Made by a program: the position numbers and the translations under genes. A stretch of DNA of 39,157 bases from Bacillota bacterium (GTDB lineage: Bacteria; Bacillota; Clostridia; Acetivibrionales; DSM-1351): assembly GCA_023443515.1 (NCBI GenBank), contig JAEZUC010000047.1:1-39157 (forward strand), written 5' to 3'. The notes below the pieces were generated by a model. That model saw only the letters and a list, made by a program, of their open reading frames with translations. It did not search any database and was not told the origin of the DNA. Below, one piece after another: positions 1 through 8,219 of the stretch. Position 1 is the stretch's first letter. Each line of letters starts with the position of its first letter.

Positions 1-22
1 ACCTTATTTCATATAAATGGTG

Positions 23-1318
23 TTAGTTGTTAAGAAGATCGTTTGAATATTTCTCGGCATTCTTAAGAGCTTCCTCGGGAGTTGTTTCACCCATCATTAC
101 AAGTTGAATATTCTTTAACAGGTAATCATATATTTTTGATGTTTGTTTAGCAACAGGTAAGGTCTTTAAAGCAGCTTTGTCATTTTCAAACATTGACTGG
201 AAGGCAGGGTTGTCATGATATTCCTCATCGCTTGCTACCGGCGCGAAGGCTGACATCTTATGGAACTCAGTCATTGACTCTCCCTTGAGCATATGTTTCA
301 TAAGTTTAAAGGCCATTTCCTTATTTTGGGAGGAAGATGTCATTACTAGCATATCTGTAGCCATAAAGGTACCCTGGGTTTTGTCCGTAAGGCTGGTTAT
401 GTAGCCCCATTTAATGCCTTTTTCATCAAGCTGTTTTGTAAAGTTTGTAGCCTGGATTATGAATGCACATTTACCGTCCAGGAAGTATCCTTTTGAGTCT
501 GCTTCCGACATGGAGGTGACAGAATCCGGCATGGACTTATCAACATTTTTTAAATCGCTGACAAACTTAAGAGCTTTAAGTCCGGCTTCACTGTTAAAGG
601 CAACCTTGGTTCCGTCATTTGAAATAAGATCACCGCCTGCTTGCCATAAAAATGGGAAGTATCCAACGTTAAGTGCACGGGTTGCTGCTTCTCCCCAAGG
701 CATTACGGTGCCGTATACTTTTCCGTCTGTAACTTTTTTACAAGCTGCCTTGAAATCCTCCCATGTTTTGGGAACTTGTACACCTTTTGCATCCAATATA
801 TCCTTATTGTAGAAAAGAACTCTGGCATTTCCTACGACTATAGGCATACCATAGGACTTTCCTTTGATAACGCCATGATCAAGATAGTAGAAATGTTTCT
901 TGTCCTCTGCTGTAAGCATATTGTCAAGAGGTTCGAGAGCTCCCATGTTAATATAGTCATATATCATTTCATTATACATATAACCTACATCAGGGCCATT
1001 ACCTGAGGATATACCTGTCAGATATTTGGCTTCATAATTTTCCCAAGGCGTGATTTCAATCTGCAGATCTACATTATTTTCTTTTGCAAAAGAAGCTGTC
1101 ACGTTTGTCCATAATTCCTTGTCCAAAGTATCTTCTGTGCCAAACGGAGGCATCCACAAAACCAGCTTTGAGCGTTCGGGAGTCGGTTTTGTAGTTACAG
1201 AAGCACTCGATGCAGAGGTAGAATTATCCGCATCCTTGTCTTTACTAGATCCACATCCGGAAATCGAAGATGCCACTATAGTAAGAAGAAGGCATACCAC
1301 TAATATTTGCTTTTTCAT
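23..1318 (-). CDS. Extracellular sugar-binding lipoprotein of an ABC importer (SBP family 1)
   Basis: A 431-residue protein. The N-terminus is a lipoprotein signal (a KKQ start, a hydrophobic stretch, then lipobox SISGC near residue 22) followed by a Ser/Thr-rich tether. The body has the pattern of bacterial extracellular solute-binding family 1: a VLWMPPFG strand, then ITPWENYEAKYLTGISSGNGPDVGYM and YNKDILDAKGVQVPKTWEDF. It would capture a sugar or oligosaccharide outside the membrane and pass it to two permeases, which are not in this window but could lie just left of it. The start is fixed by GAGGTGATC about 5 bases upstream. The AraC-type sensor gene lies 250 bp upstream on the same strand, the usual regulator-binding protein arrangement. 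The substrate cannot be read from the sequence. Confidence 0.93.
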   Translation of the reverse strand: MKKQILVVCLLLTIVASSISGCGSSKDKDADNSTSASSASVTTKPTPERSKLVLWMPPFGTEDTLDKELWTNVTASFAKENNVDLQIEITPWENYEAKYLTGISSGNGPDVGYMYNEMIYDYINMGALEPLDNMLTAEDKKHFYYLDHGVIKGKSYGMPIVVGNARVLFYNKDILDAKGVQVPKTWEDFKAACKKVTDGKVYGTVMPWGEAATRALNVGYFPFLWQAGGDLISNDGTKVAFNSEAGLKALKFVSDLKNVDKSMPDSVTSMSEADSKGYFLDGKCAFIIQATNFTKQLDEKGIKWGYITSLTDKTQGTFMATDMLVMTSSSQNKEMAFKLMKHMLKGESMTEFHKMSAFAPVASDEEYHDNPAFQSMFENDKAALKTLPVAKQTSKIYDYLLKNIQLVMMGETTPEEALKNAEKYSNDLLNN

Positions 1319-1400
1319 GTTTGATCACCTCATAATAAAGTTTTACTTAAACGTACTGTAACAATATAGAATACATTGCATTAGCCGGCTACGCAGATTC

Positions 1401-1406
1401 ATTATA
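1401..1406 (-). promoter_or_regulatory. Possible -10 element of the binding-protein gene
   Basis: On the minus strand the hexamer TATAAT reads at 1406-1401, about 85 bp upstream of the binding-protein start. No good -35 hexamer lies 16-18 bp further upstream, which would fit an activator-dependent promoter driven by the adjacent AraC-type regulator. The rest of the 1319-1565 gap is AT-rich and shows no gene. Confidence 0.4.
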
Positions 1407-1565
1407 GACAACCGAATACTCATTTGTATATAAACTTTTTTTGAACAAGTAAACAGGATTTGAATAAGGCTATATTATTAGAAAGAAGGATTTAAACACT
1501 GTCAATAAATCATTTTTGCAGCATTAACAATTATTGAACAACTTCCCCGGATTATTGCTACAGCA

Positions 1566-3803
1566 CTACTTTCCGTAATTTCCAGGTGTTACGTTTTCAT
1601 ATTTCTTAAATACCCTGATGAAATTAATGTCGCTGGAATATCCTACATGAATAGCAATTTCCTTAATTGTCAGCTTGTGAGTTCGAATCAGTATTTTTGC
1701 CGCATCTATTCTGACTTTGTTTATATATTCGGAAATACCGTAACCAAAATATCTTTTAAATAGCTTAGACAGCTGAGTATGGTTCATATTAATCTTTTCT
1801 GACAACAAGTTCAGATTAAGGTCAGGGTCAGTGTAATTTTCATCAATGTAACGCTTAACCGTATCTAAGGATTTTTTTGTTTCCGAATTATCATTCTGCT
1901 CCTTAACAGCTTTTAGATTCTGAACTATATTGATAGATTCTTGTTTTAAAGCTCTATAATTTTTAGTATTTAAAATTGCCTGAAAATCATAGCTGGCGCT
2001 AATACATTTATTATGCTGTAACTCTGCAACTGTATCCATTATGAGATTTATATATGCATATTTTCTGCAATTCAGGATTTCAGGCTGTTCAGATACAGTC
2101 AGATAATTTGTAAAGATTTCCTCTATTTGCTGCTCTGCTTCAGTAAGAGCTTTTGATTTGAGCATTTGTTCAAGCTTTGCCAGCACTGAAGAAAAGAGTG
2201 GTTTAACATCCTTGAATTCATCTTTTTCAATGTCTGAATAGCAAAAAATATTGATGCTTTCATTTTCGAAAGCATGTTCAAGAGCTTCGTTTGCCTCATA
2301 ATATGAGAGTGTCAGGCCATAGAAATTAAATGAACTGCCAATACCCGCTTTAACAGTTTTATTTAGTTTTTTGGATATTTCCTCAATTGCTTTGGTGATA
2401 TCAGGTAAAACGCCATACTCGTCATCTTTTTCCTGCAAATTTATAACCAAAGTAATATTCCCATCTACAATACATATTTCCGCATTGCGAAATTGGTAAT
2501 TCGAAATGACTTCTCTGATAGTTGTCACTATACCTTTTTCCTGTACAATATCTCCTTCTGGCGCATTGACAGCAATATCTTCAATATAAATAGCAACAGC
2601 AGAGAAAAAAGGAAGAGCCATGTTTTTGGTTACCAGAGTTTTCGCTATTTCAACGGTCTCATTATCCAACGTTTCTCCCTTAAGCATTTTTATCAGAAGT
2701 GACCTTTTTACGATAAGCTTCTGCTTTTCAAGTTCAGTAGTTAGCAAGCTTTTTTCGTTTAAGATATCCGAAAGGTAAGATGTAACAAAGGTATATTCAT
2801 CTGTATCCCTTTTAATATTCTTGCTGATGGAGTTAACAGCCTTTATAATAGAAGAGTTGTTTTTCCTACTGATAAACAAAGCGAGAGCACCGCCGAAGAT
2901 AAGGCAGATAAGCACCGCCACAATGGCAATGATCCTAAATATACCAGCAGAATTGAGAACCTCGCTCTTGGTATTGATAACCAGGTAAGTCAGGTTGCCG
3001 AACTGCGATGCAGTACTGGTAACCAGATAATCATCAAGGTCAACGGAATCCTTATCCTTGTGCATTGCAGTGTGTACCTTTTCCAGCAGGCTGTCGTCAC
3101 CTGAATAGGAATAAACTTTTTCAGATGGCCAGAGCATCAAAGTAAGCTTGGGGCTGATACTGAGCTTAACTGAGGTAAGTATCTCCTTGACCTCAGTCTC
3201 ATTTATTACCGCTATTACAACTGCTTTAGGCTTATCTGCACTGGAAATCGGCAAAGTGTGCTTGACTATCATAAAATTAAGTTGAGACTCCTTAAGGATC
3301 TCAAACTGACGTACTTCAGCATCTGATATTAGAGCATTCCATTCTGTAACTGTTACGCTGTTTTTAAAGTCTGAAATGTAATAATAATGTTTTGCTTGAA
3401 AAAGTCCTTCACTGCTGACAACATTATTAGTACTCGGATAGTAGACAAAGATGTCTTTTATCAATGGATTGGCAATTTTATATGCCTGCATTTCCTGAAT
3501 CAGGTTAAACGTGTATTTGCGGTATGAACCATCATCTTTAGTACTGTTCATAAGCGCAATATTATTAGTATTGATTCCAAGCTGATTAACGATATTCTGA
3601 ACACCGCTTAATCTTGTGTCTACGGTTATTTTAAGCAGATTTGTAGAATTTTCATACAAATTCAACATTTCTTTTTCCATATATCTGAGAGAAGAAAAAT
3701 TGATTCCCAAATTTAACAACAAGATTAAAACTATTACAGATAATATTGAAAAAAACCAAGTATACACAACACTCATTCTTCGGTTTCTTTTGAACAGTTT
3801 CAT
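1566..3803 (-). CDS. Membrane-anchored AraC-family transcriptional regulator with extracellular sensor
   Basis: A 745-residue protein. One membrane segment lies near residues 13-35 and a second near 290-312 (IFRIIAIVAVLICLIFGGALALF). The roughly 250 residues between them would be an extracellular sensor of the Cache-like type found in this family. A cytoplasmic linker follows. The C-terminal 100 residues form the two helix-turn-helix AraC domain (ENYTDPDLNLNLLSEKINM ... HTQLSKLFKRYFG ... VGYSSDINFIRVFKKY), where the conserved end is normally TPGxYR; here it is TPGNYGK. The start is supported by AGAGG 9 bases upstream. Family knowledge says such proteins sense sugars or cell-wall fragments and activate the neighbouring ABC importer. 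The target here is inferred to be the binding-protein gene downstream. Confidence 0.9.
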   Translation of the reverse strand: MKLFKRNRRMSVVYTWFFSILSVIVLILLLNLGINFSSLRYMEKEMLNLYENSTNLLKITVDTRLSGVQNIVNQLGINTNNIALMNSTKDDGSYRKYTFNLIQEMQAYKIANPLIKDIFVYYPSTNNVVSSEGLFQAKHYYYISDFKNSVTVTEWNALISDAEVRQFEILKESQLNFMIVKHTLPISSADKPKAVVIAVINETEVKEILTSVKLSISPKLTLMLWPSEKVYSYSGDDSLLEKVHTAMHKDKDSVDLDDYLVTSTASQFGNLTYLVINTKSEVLNSAGIFRIIAIVAVLICLIFGGALALFISRKNNSSIIKAVNSISKNIKRDTDEYTFVTSYLSDILNEKSLLTTELEKQKLIVKRSLLIKMLKGETLDNETVEIAKTLVTKNMALPFFSAVAIYIEDIAVNAPEGDIVQEKGIVTTIREVISNYQFRNAEICIVDGNITLVINLQEKDDEYGVLPDITKAIEEISKKLNKTVKAGIGSSFNFYGLTLSYYEANEALEHAFENESINIFCYSDIEKDEFKDVKPLFSSVLAKLEQMLKSKALTEAEQQIEEIFTNYLTVSEQPEILNCRKYAYINLIMDTVAELQHNKCISASYDFQAILNTKNYRALKQESINIVQNLKAVKEQNDNSETKKSLDTVKRYIDENYTDPDLNLNLLSEKINMNHTQLSKLFKRYFGYGISEYINKVRIDAAKILIRTHKLTIKEIAIHVGYSSDINFIRVFKKYENVTPGNYGK

Positions 3804-3874
3804 ATCCGCAGCCTCTCAAGTAAATTAATAAAAAAGTTGGTCCAAGTACTGTAATAAGATTCTTTAGAAATTGA

Positions 3875-3906
3875 TTAACATAAAACCATGTTAACATAAA
3901 ACTATG
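3875..3906. repeat. Two abutting 16-bp direct repeats upstream of the AraC-type gene
   Basis: TTAACATAAAACCATG at 3875-3890 is followed directly by TTAACATAAAACTATG at 3891-3906, with one mismatch in 16. The pair lies 72-103 bp upstream of the regulator start, so it could be an operator for autoregulation. AraC proteins often bind direct repeats, though usually with about 21-bp periodicity, so the assignment is tentative. Confidence 0.5.
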
Positions 3907-3985
3907 CTTGAATATACCTAGTTTTAAGACATAATATCTTTAATTATAACATAAACATCTTTATCAAACTATTTTTATCGACAAA

Positions 3986-4023
3986 AAGTGGCTCAATCAG
4001 GATTTTTCCTGATGGAGCCACTT
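3986..4023 (-). terminator. Rho-independent terminator downstream of the broken surface-protein gene
   Basis: Arms AAGTGGCTC (3986-3994) and GAGCCACTT (4015-4023) enclose a second stem, ATCAGGA/TCCTGAT. The two stems stack with one A/G mismatch. Read on the minus strand the hairpin is followed by TTTGTCGATAAAAA, so it fits the end of the minus-strand pseudogene. Confidence 0.8.
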
Positions 4024-4052
4024 GGAGTATTTTTACTTAACAGAATAATAAT

Positions 4053-4800
4053 TTAACGTTTTGTAATAACAACTTTCTGCTCTTCTTTAATTCATTCGAC
4101 ACTAGCACCAAGGTTTTCAGCAATAAATTTGACAGGTGTGTATGTTCTGTTATTTCTTATCATTGGAGCAACATCGTTTATTATATCCGTGCCAAAAGCA
4201 TTTGCTTCTTTTTTACCAATCGTTAAAATAAGTTCCTTTTTGGAGTTATCAACAGGTTTAGAATCTATTTTTGTCCACTTTGCGTAAAGTGTGGTTGAGG
4301 CTGTTATTTTTGTACCGGCATCATAAGCCTTTGTAAGCTCTTTATTTGAATACCAGCCTGCAAATACATAGCCATCTTTTGTAGGTGCTGGAATTTCTCC
4401 GATTGTTGTGCCTTCCTTTATGGTTTTACTATCAATAATACTTCCGCCATCAGTATTGAACATACCAGTATATGTATATGTTGTTGGAGCGGTATATGAT
4501 GGGGGGGTATATATTGGGGCAGGACTAATATTGAAGTTCTTTGTCATAGTTCCGCTATAGTCCCTGTAAAAGGTTACATTTGCAGTTGCTATACCTACAT
4601 TGATATTGTCTGCATAAGTAACGGTGAAATCTGTACCCTGGACAAGTGTTTTGCTACCGTCATTTATCACAAGGGTTGGCTCTATAGCCCTGCCAGTGTG
4701 AGTTTGATCTGGAATAGCTGCTATTGTTACCCCGCTTGGAGAATCGTTGGAAACTGCTTTTGCAGCTAAAGTATAATTATCGGAAGCGTCACAGTCAGAA
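4053..4800 (-). pseudogene. Truncated surface protein: Ig-like + InlB-type repeat + copper-amine-oxidase-like domain
   Basis: The reading frame can be followed on the minus strand from about 4800 (ASDNYTLAAKAVSNDSPSG) to 4094. It contains an Ig-like stretch (TIAAIPDQTHTG ... NVGIATANVTF), a proline-rich linker, one Listeria-Bacteroides/InlB-type repeat (DGYVFAGWYSNKELTKAYDAG ... TLYAKW), and the start of a copper amine oxidase N-terminal-like domain (VAPMIRNNRTYTPVKFIAENLGASVE). A TGA at 4094-4092 stands where this family has Trp. The next 12 codons (IKEEQKVVITKR) complete the domain before TAA at 4053, so this looks like a recent TGG-to-TGA change. The 5' part, including any signal peptide, is missing: the frame runs into the tail of the glycosyltransferase fragment without a ribosome site. 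Confidence 0.8.
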
Positions 4801-5440
4801 TTCCTAAAGAGCCGAAAATTAAGAAGCTTCTGATTTTGTGCCTGCTTTTCATAAGCATATAAATTCCCATAAAAAAAATAATCGATACAATAAGAGCAAC
4901 ATTATTGGGGCGCAGGAAAAATGTAAAAGCAAAGCACAAACCAAGTAAGTATGACATCTTTATTGTCAACTTTTTCTCCCTATGCCACTTATCAAAAATA
5001 AAAAGTGAGATCACGCAAAAGAAATTACTGTATTCTTCGGTATAATTTCCACCGTTAAATAAAGTAACAGTTATCCATATATAGACAAAGGGTACGCAAA
5101 GAGAAAAAGCATTTCCAATATAGCGGTCTGCAATTTTATAAATCATTATGGCAGAAATTATTATCAGTAAAAGCTCTGTAAGCCATACCCCCATTGTTCC
5201 GTCAATAAAAAGCTGGGGGAGCATATTAAAAATAAAAATAATTGGACCCTTGTGATCAAAAAGGCCTGAATAAAGGGTTTCACCCTGGGCCATTGCCTTG
5301 CCTATAACAAGATACATACCGCTGTCTACACCCAAATATTCAAAAAGAGGGCTTGTATTGTACGCAAAAAGAAGCATAAACAAAGTAGATGCTACTGCCA
5401 ATATTATATATGAAATCAATAAACTATTATTTTTCTGCAT
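4766..5440 (-). pseudogene. N-terminal fragment of a membrane glycosyltransferase (GT39/RgtA-like)
   Basis: 225 residues remain from ATG 5440, which has GGGAGGCG 12 bases upstream; the longer frame to 5596 has no such signal. An N-terminal membrane helix is followed by the dolichol-phosphate-mannosyltransferase-like motif (GVDSGMYLVIGKAMAQGETLYSG, then DHKGPIIFIFN) and further hydrophobic helices. Proteins of this kind usually exceed 450 residues and have 8-12 membrane helices. This one stops after about six, at TLPIIIL followed by TAG. The same DNA then continues in another frame as the surface-protein fragment, so the gene appears cut by a deletion. The original role would be glycosyl transfer to envelope polymers or proteins. 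The remnant may still be translated but is probably inactive. Confidence 0.72.
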
Positions 5441-5521
5441 ATTTATTTGCAACGCCTCCCGTTGCGAGTATATCACGGAATTATCTTTTTTAAGAAACTC
5501 GGAATGAAATGTCGATTTTAG

Positions 5522-5764
5522 GGAACGAACGGCAATAATTTTTTGTCGAAATATGGTTCGGGATTCAAACCACTTATTAATGAGTATGTTATACATTTAG
5601 ACAGCCGATTATTATATTGGATTAATATGTGCTCAGCAGTTTTAGATAATGCTACACTAGCAGCAGCAGAAATCAGCCCGACAATGAGCTTAAAGCAAAT
5701 ACAGGCGATATTAATGGGCTTGGTGTTATTATCTGTTTACTTTGTCGTTATTTTCATATTTTAG
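5522..5764 (+). pseudogene. Fragment of a DUF1646-type predicted cation transporter
   Basis: The plus-strand frame reads GNNFLSKYGSGFKPLINEYVI, then LYWINMCSAVLDNATLAAAEISPTMSLKQIQAILMGL. From memory this matches the C-terminal region of DUF1646 membrane proteins, where the sequence should continue into a glycine-rich membrane segment with GNIPN. Here it diverges into an unrelated hydrophobic tail and a stop. There is no ATG, only a TTG at 5543, and no clear ribosome site. Both ends are therefore lost and it is best read as a remnant. The family assignment was made by eye. Confidence 0.5.
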
Positions 5765-5840
5765 AACAGCTGCAGCACTTATAAATGTTTCATTCACGTG
5801 GCATACGGCACTTCATTGTGAGGGGTTATGAGTTATGTGC

Positions 5841-7121
5841 CTATTTTCTTAGTGGAAGCATGATTTTTAGTGAAAATACATCATTTTCGGAGCTGAAAAT
5901 TGCTTGACCGCCGTGGGCATCCGCGATGGCTGATATGTTACGCGTTCCGTAGCCATGTCCCTCAAGAGATGATTGGGGAAGTCCGCTTTTCATTACAATT
6001 GCGCCCTCATAGGGGTTTTCTATCAGAATCAGTAAATTGGATTTATGTACCGTGGCCTTGACAGAGACTATCTTGCGCTCAGAATTGAGGCAGTCTACAG
6101 CGAAGATGGCGTTTTCAAGACCATTTGATAGCAAGGAACAAAGCTCTGTGTCACTTAAAGGTATTGAACTCGGAAGCTTAGCATCCACCGTCATCGTGAT
6201 TCCAGCATGCTTTGCCTTGGTAAAAAAGGTTGACAAAATCAAATTTACTGTTTCGTTTTCGCAAAAGCGGATTGGGGTGATTGCATCTATATCAGACTGT
6301 GCAATATTTAGATAAGTTTTGATCTTATCTATACTACCTTCGGAAACCATGCCCTGCAAAATTGCAAAATGATGGCGCATGTCATGGCGGTAGGTAGTAG
6401 CAACATTCTGCATCTGTCGCAGGGACACAAGCTCTGAATGCGCTCCGTGGAGCTGAGCGGCCAGCATATCTCGTTCTCTCTGAGCACGCACCTGTTTTTG
6501 CATTTTTACGTGGTAAAGGATAATAAACACGAAATAAACGATTGAAAACATAGAGGGCATGAACTGAACCGCTCCATTTACGCCTCGGTAAAGCCAATCG
6601 GTATAAATCGTGGTAATATAATCGAATAAATAGTAAAACAGCGGAACAGTGCCAAGCATAATGCAGTATTTATTGGATTTTTCCATCAGATGTCGAAGAG
6701 TACCTGCCACATATTTTTCAAAGAGAAAATATGCCAAAAAAACGGTCGCGATATAGCAAATATGCTCGCCGAGATTACTCCTGAAGACAGCACCGCCAAT
6801 AATGCCGATCCATCGGGGCACCTGACAGCAAAGGTATGCAGATAGCACGCTGACGATGGAAATCGACCAAGGGCGTTTTAGATATATGGCGAGTAGCAGA
6901 ATCAACGGCAGATGGATAATCAGGGGATATAATTTTGATGTTAAATCTATACCAAAAAGCCACCAGAAGGAGGACTGCACAAAAAGGAGAAGTACGCAAG
7001 AGCAACCGACAACCAGGTTGTTCTTGCGAGTTCTCTCTATGCCAGCGTAGCACACCGAAAGCGCCACTCCAAAAAGCAGAGAAAATCCAAATTGTATAAC
7101 TCCTATATAAGTTGTTATCAT
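5841..7121 (-). CDS. GHKL-family sensor histidine kinase (AgrC/NatK-like), system 1
   Basis: A 426-residue membrane kinase. The first 205 residues hold about six hydrophobic segments. After a coiled-coil-like linker (QKQVRAQRERDMLAAQL) comes the phosphoacceptor box YRHDMRHH, with the likely His at 246. The GHKL ATPase domain follows: N-box LSNGLENAI and a G-box with GHGYGTRNI. It lacks the canonical HisKA box, as expected for the HPK10/AgrC group, many of which sense secreted peptides. The ATG overlaps the stop of the response-regulator gene by four bases (ATGA), so the two are translationally coupled. It closely resembles the second kinase at 19331-20602; for example, both share ITPIRFCENETVNLILS. 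The signal it senses is unknown. Confidence 0.92.
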   Translation of the reverse strand: MITTYIGVIQFGFSLLFGVALSVCYAGIERTRKNNLVVGCSCVLLLFVQSSFWWLFGIDLTSKLYPLIIHLPLILLLAIYLKRPWSISIVSVLSAYLCCQVPRWIGIIGGAVFRSNLGEHICYIATVFLAYFLFEKYVAGTLRHLMEKSNKYCIMLGTVPLFYYLFDYITTIYTDWLYRGVNGAVQFMPSMFSIVYFVFIILYHVKMQKQVRAQRERDMLAAQLHGAHSELVSLRQMQNVATTYRHDMRHHFAILQGMVSEGSIDKIKTYLNIAQSDIDAITPIRFCENETVNLILSTFFTKAKHAGITMTVDAKLPSSIPLSDTELCSLLSNGLENAIFAVDCLNSERKIVSVKATVHKSNLLILIENPYEGAIVMKSGLPQSSLEGHGYGTRNISAIADAHGGQAIFSSENDVFSLKIMLPLRK

Positions 7122-7867
7122 TCAACACCGCCCATTCTGTCCTGCGCCAACTCTTCCGCCTCGGAGAAAAGAAACTGTGTATATGTCGTTCGCACCTGAG
7201 AATAAGCCGCCCTTGACACAGGCACACGCCACCCCGATGCGGTAACAAGTTCTCCCTGCCGTATTTCCTGCACCCACTGCAGATTAACGAGATAGGAGCG
7301 ATGGACTTTAATAAAACTGGGTCTTTTCAGCAGGACCTGTTCAAAGTCTGCCAGCCTGCCGGTTACCTCTCGCATGCTACGGTCCGTCAGATAAAAATAC
7401 AGTCTTTTTGAGCTGACCTCTATGTATTCTATTTTTCCATAAGGGAGGCTGAACACGCTGGACTGTGTTTTGATGCACAAGGCTTCCTCCGGCTTTTTGA
7501 AATCGTCCAGCAACTTGTTCAGGATGGGAAAGAGGTTCTCCTCTGAGGCGGGCTTTAAAAGATAGTAGTGCGCCCGCACGCTGTAGCTCTCCACCGCGTA
7601 TTCCGGGGAGGAGGTCAGGAACACAATCTGTATCAGATTGTTGCGCTGGCGGATTTCGCGGGCTACCTGCATACCGCTCATTCCCGGCATCAGCACATCC
7701 AGAAGTAGCACATCGTAATCTGAGTTTTCCATAGAAACCAGAAGCTCTATGGCGCTCTGAAAGCTTGCATAGGTGAGTTCTGCCTTGCTCTCATGCCGGT
7801 ATGCTTCCAGCAGAGAAGCAATCTGCTGCAGATCCCGGATATCATCGTCACAAATGGCAATCCTCAA
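7118..7867 (-). CDS. LytTR response regulator (AgrA/LytR-like), system 1
   Basis: A 249-residue regulator starting at TTG 7867, which has GGGGTGGAG just upstream and gives the standard receiver start LRIAICDDD. A longer frame to 7927 exists but has no ribosome site. The receiver domain has acidic DDD at the N-terminus, the phosphoacceptor Asp in LLLDVLMPGM (about residue 57), the Thr/Ser in FLTSSPEYA, and Lys in YLLKPA. The C-terminal LytTR DNA-binding domain carries YIEVSSKRLYFYL, a core FIKVHRSYLVNLQWV, and VPVSRAAYSQVR. It is phosphorylated by the overlapping kinase. A direct-repeat operator of LytTR type sits at 7935-7971, beside its own promoter, so autoregulation and control of the divergent surface-protein gene are both plausible. 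Confidence 0.93.
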   Translation of the reverse strand: MRIAICDDDIRDLQQIASLLEAYRHESKAELTYASFQSAIELLVSMENSDYDVLLLDVLMPGMSGMQVAREIRQRNNLIQIVFLTSSPEYAVESYSVRAHYYLLKPASEENLFPILNKLLDDFKKPEEALCIKTQSSVFSLPYGKIEYIEVSSKRLYFYLTDRSMREVTGRLADFEQVLLKRPSFIKVHRSYLVNLQWVQEIRQGELVTASGWRVPVSRAAYSQVRTTYTQFLFSEAEELAQDRMGGVE

Positions 7868-7898
7868 ATGCTCCACCCCCCAAGTTAAATTCATAACC

Positions 7899-7927
7899 AT
7901 ATTACTATAATTTTTAAACTTCATCAA
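7899..7927 (-). promoter_or_regulatory. Promoter of the first LytTR regulator/kinase pair
   Basis: The minus strand reads TTGATG (7927-7922), a 17-bp spacer, then TAATAT (7904-7899), upstream of the TTG start at 7867. Its -35 lies only seven bases from the LytTR-type direct repeats, which would allow direct regulation. Confidence 0.5.
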
Positions 7928-7934
7928 CCGCTCA

Positions 7935-8006
7935 ATTACCGTTTAGGCCGAAATCCATTACCTTTCAGGCCAGAAACAGTATTTGAGTGTTTTTTTGAGG
8001 TATTCT
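7935..8006 (+). promoter_or_regulatory. LytTR-type operator (two repeats, 22-bp period) and promoter of the giant surface-protein gene
   Basis: Direct repeats TACCGTTTAGG (7937-7947) and TACCTTTCAGG (7959-7969) are exactly 22 bp apart. The first contains ACCGTTTAG, a full match to the published LytTR half-site consensus [TA][AC][CA]GTTN[AG][TG]; the second differs at one position. A -10-like TATTCT starts at 8001, 32 bp after the last base of the second repeat, and no good -35 is present, as expected for an activated promoter. The same architecture occurs at 19017-19064 on the minus strand. Confidence 0.72.
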
Positions 8007-8012
8007 GTCGTT

Positions 8013-8219
8013 AAAAGCAAAAAAAAGAGAAGTGTGACACTGTATACCACGTTTATCGCTGATTGCATCTGCTATATTGAGAGCAGCTTTTATACCGTAA
8101 AGTAGGGGTGTATGCGTCAACGGTAAAAAATGCGGTGCTTTATGGTGACGCGCTTCGCTGGGACATGGAGCGAGCAACTCAACTAAAAAAATCAAGAGAT
8201 CGAAGGGAGAACAAACAAG
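8013..8219 (+). other. Long untranslated leader of the giant surface-protein mRNA
   Basis: If transcription starts about 7 bp after the TATTCT at 8001-8006, the leader is about 205 bases. It contains a short hairpin (GCTTCGCT against AGCGAGC, about 8154-8176). It also has an ATG at 8112 preceded by GGGGTGT that would encode only four residues before TAA. I recognise no known riboswitch class in it. The real gene start has AAGGGAGAACAAACAAG upstream. Confidence 0.35.

Noticed and set aside
5543..5764. Plus-strand 73-codon frame as an intact small membrane protein
   Set aside because: It starts at TTG without a ribosome site, and its conserved core matches the inside of a larger transporter family, so it is treated as a remnant.
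8013..8219. Cyclic di-GMP riboswitch in the giant gene leader
   Set aside because: The conserved GEMM core and tetraloop/receptor elements were not found.
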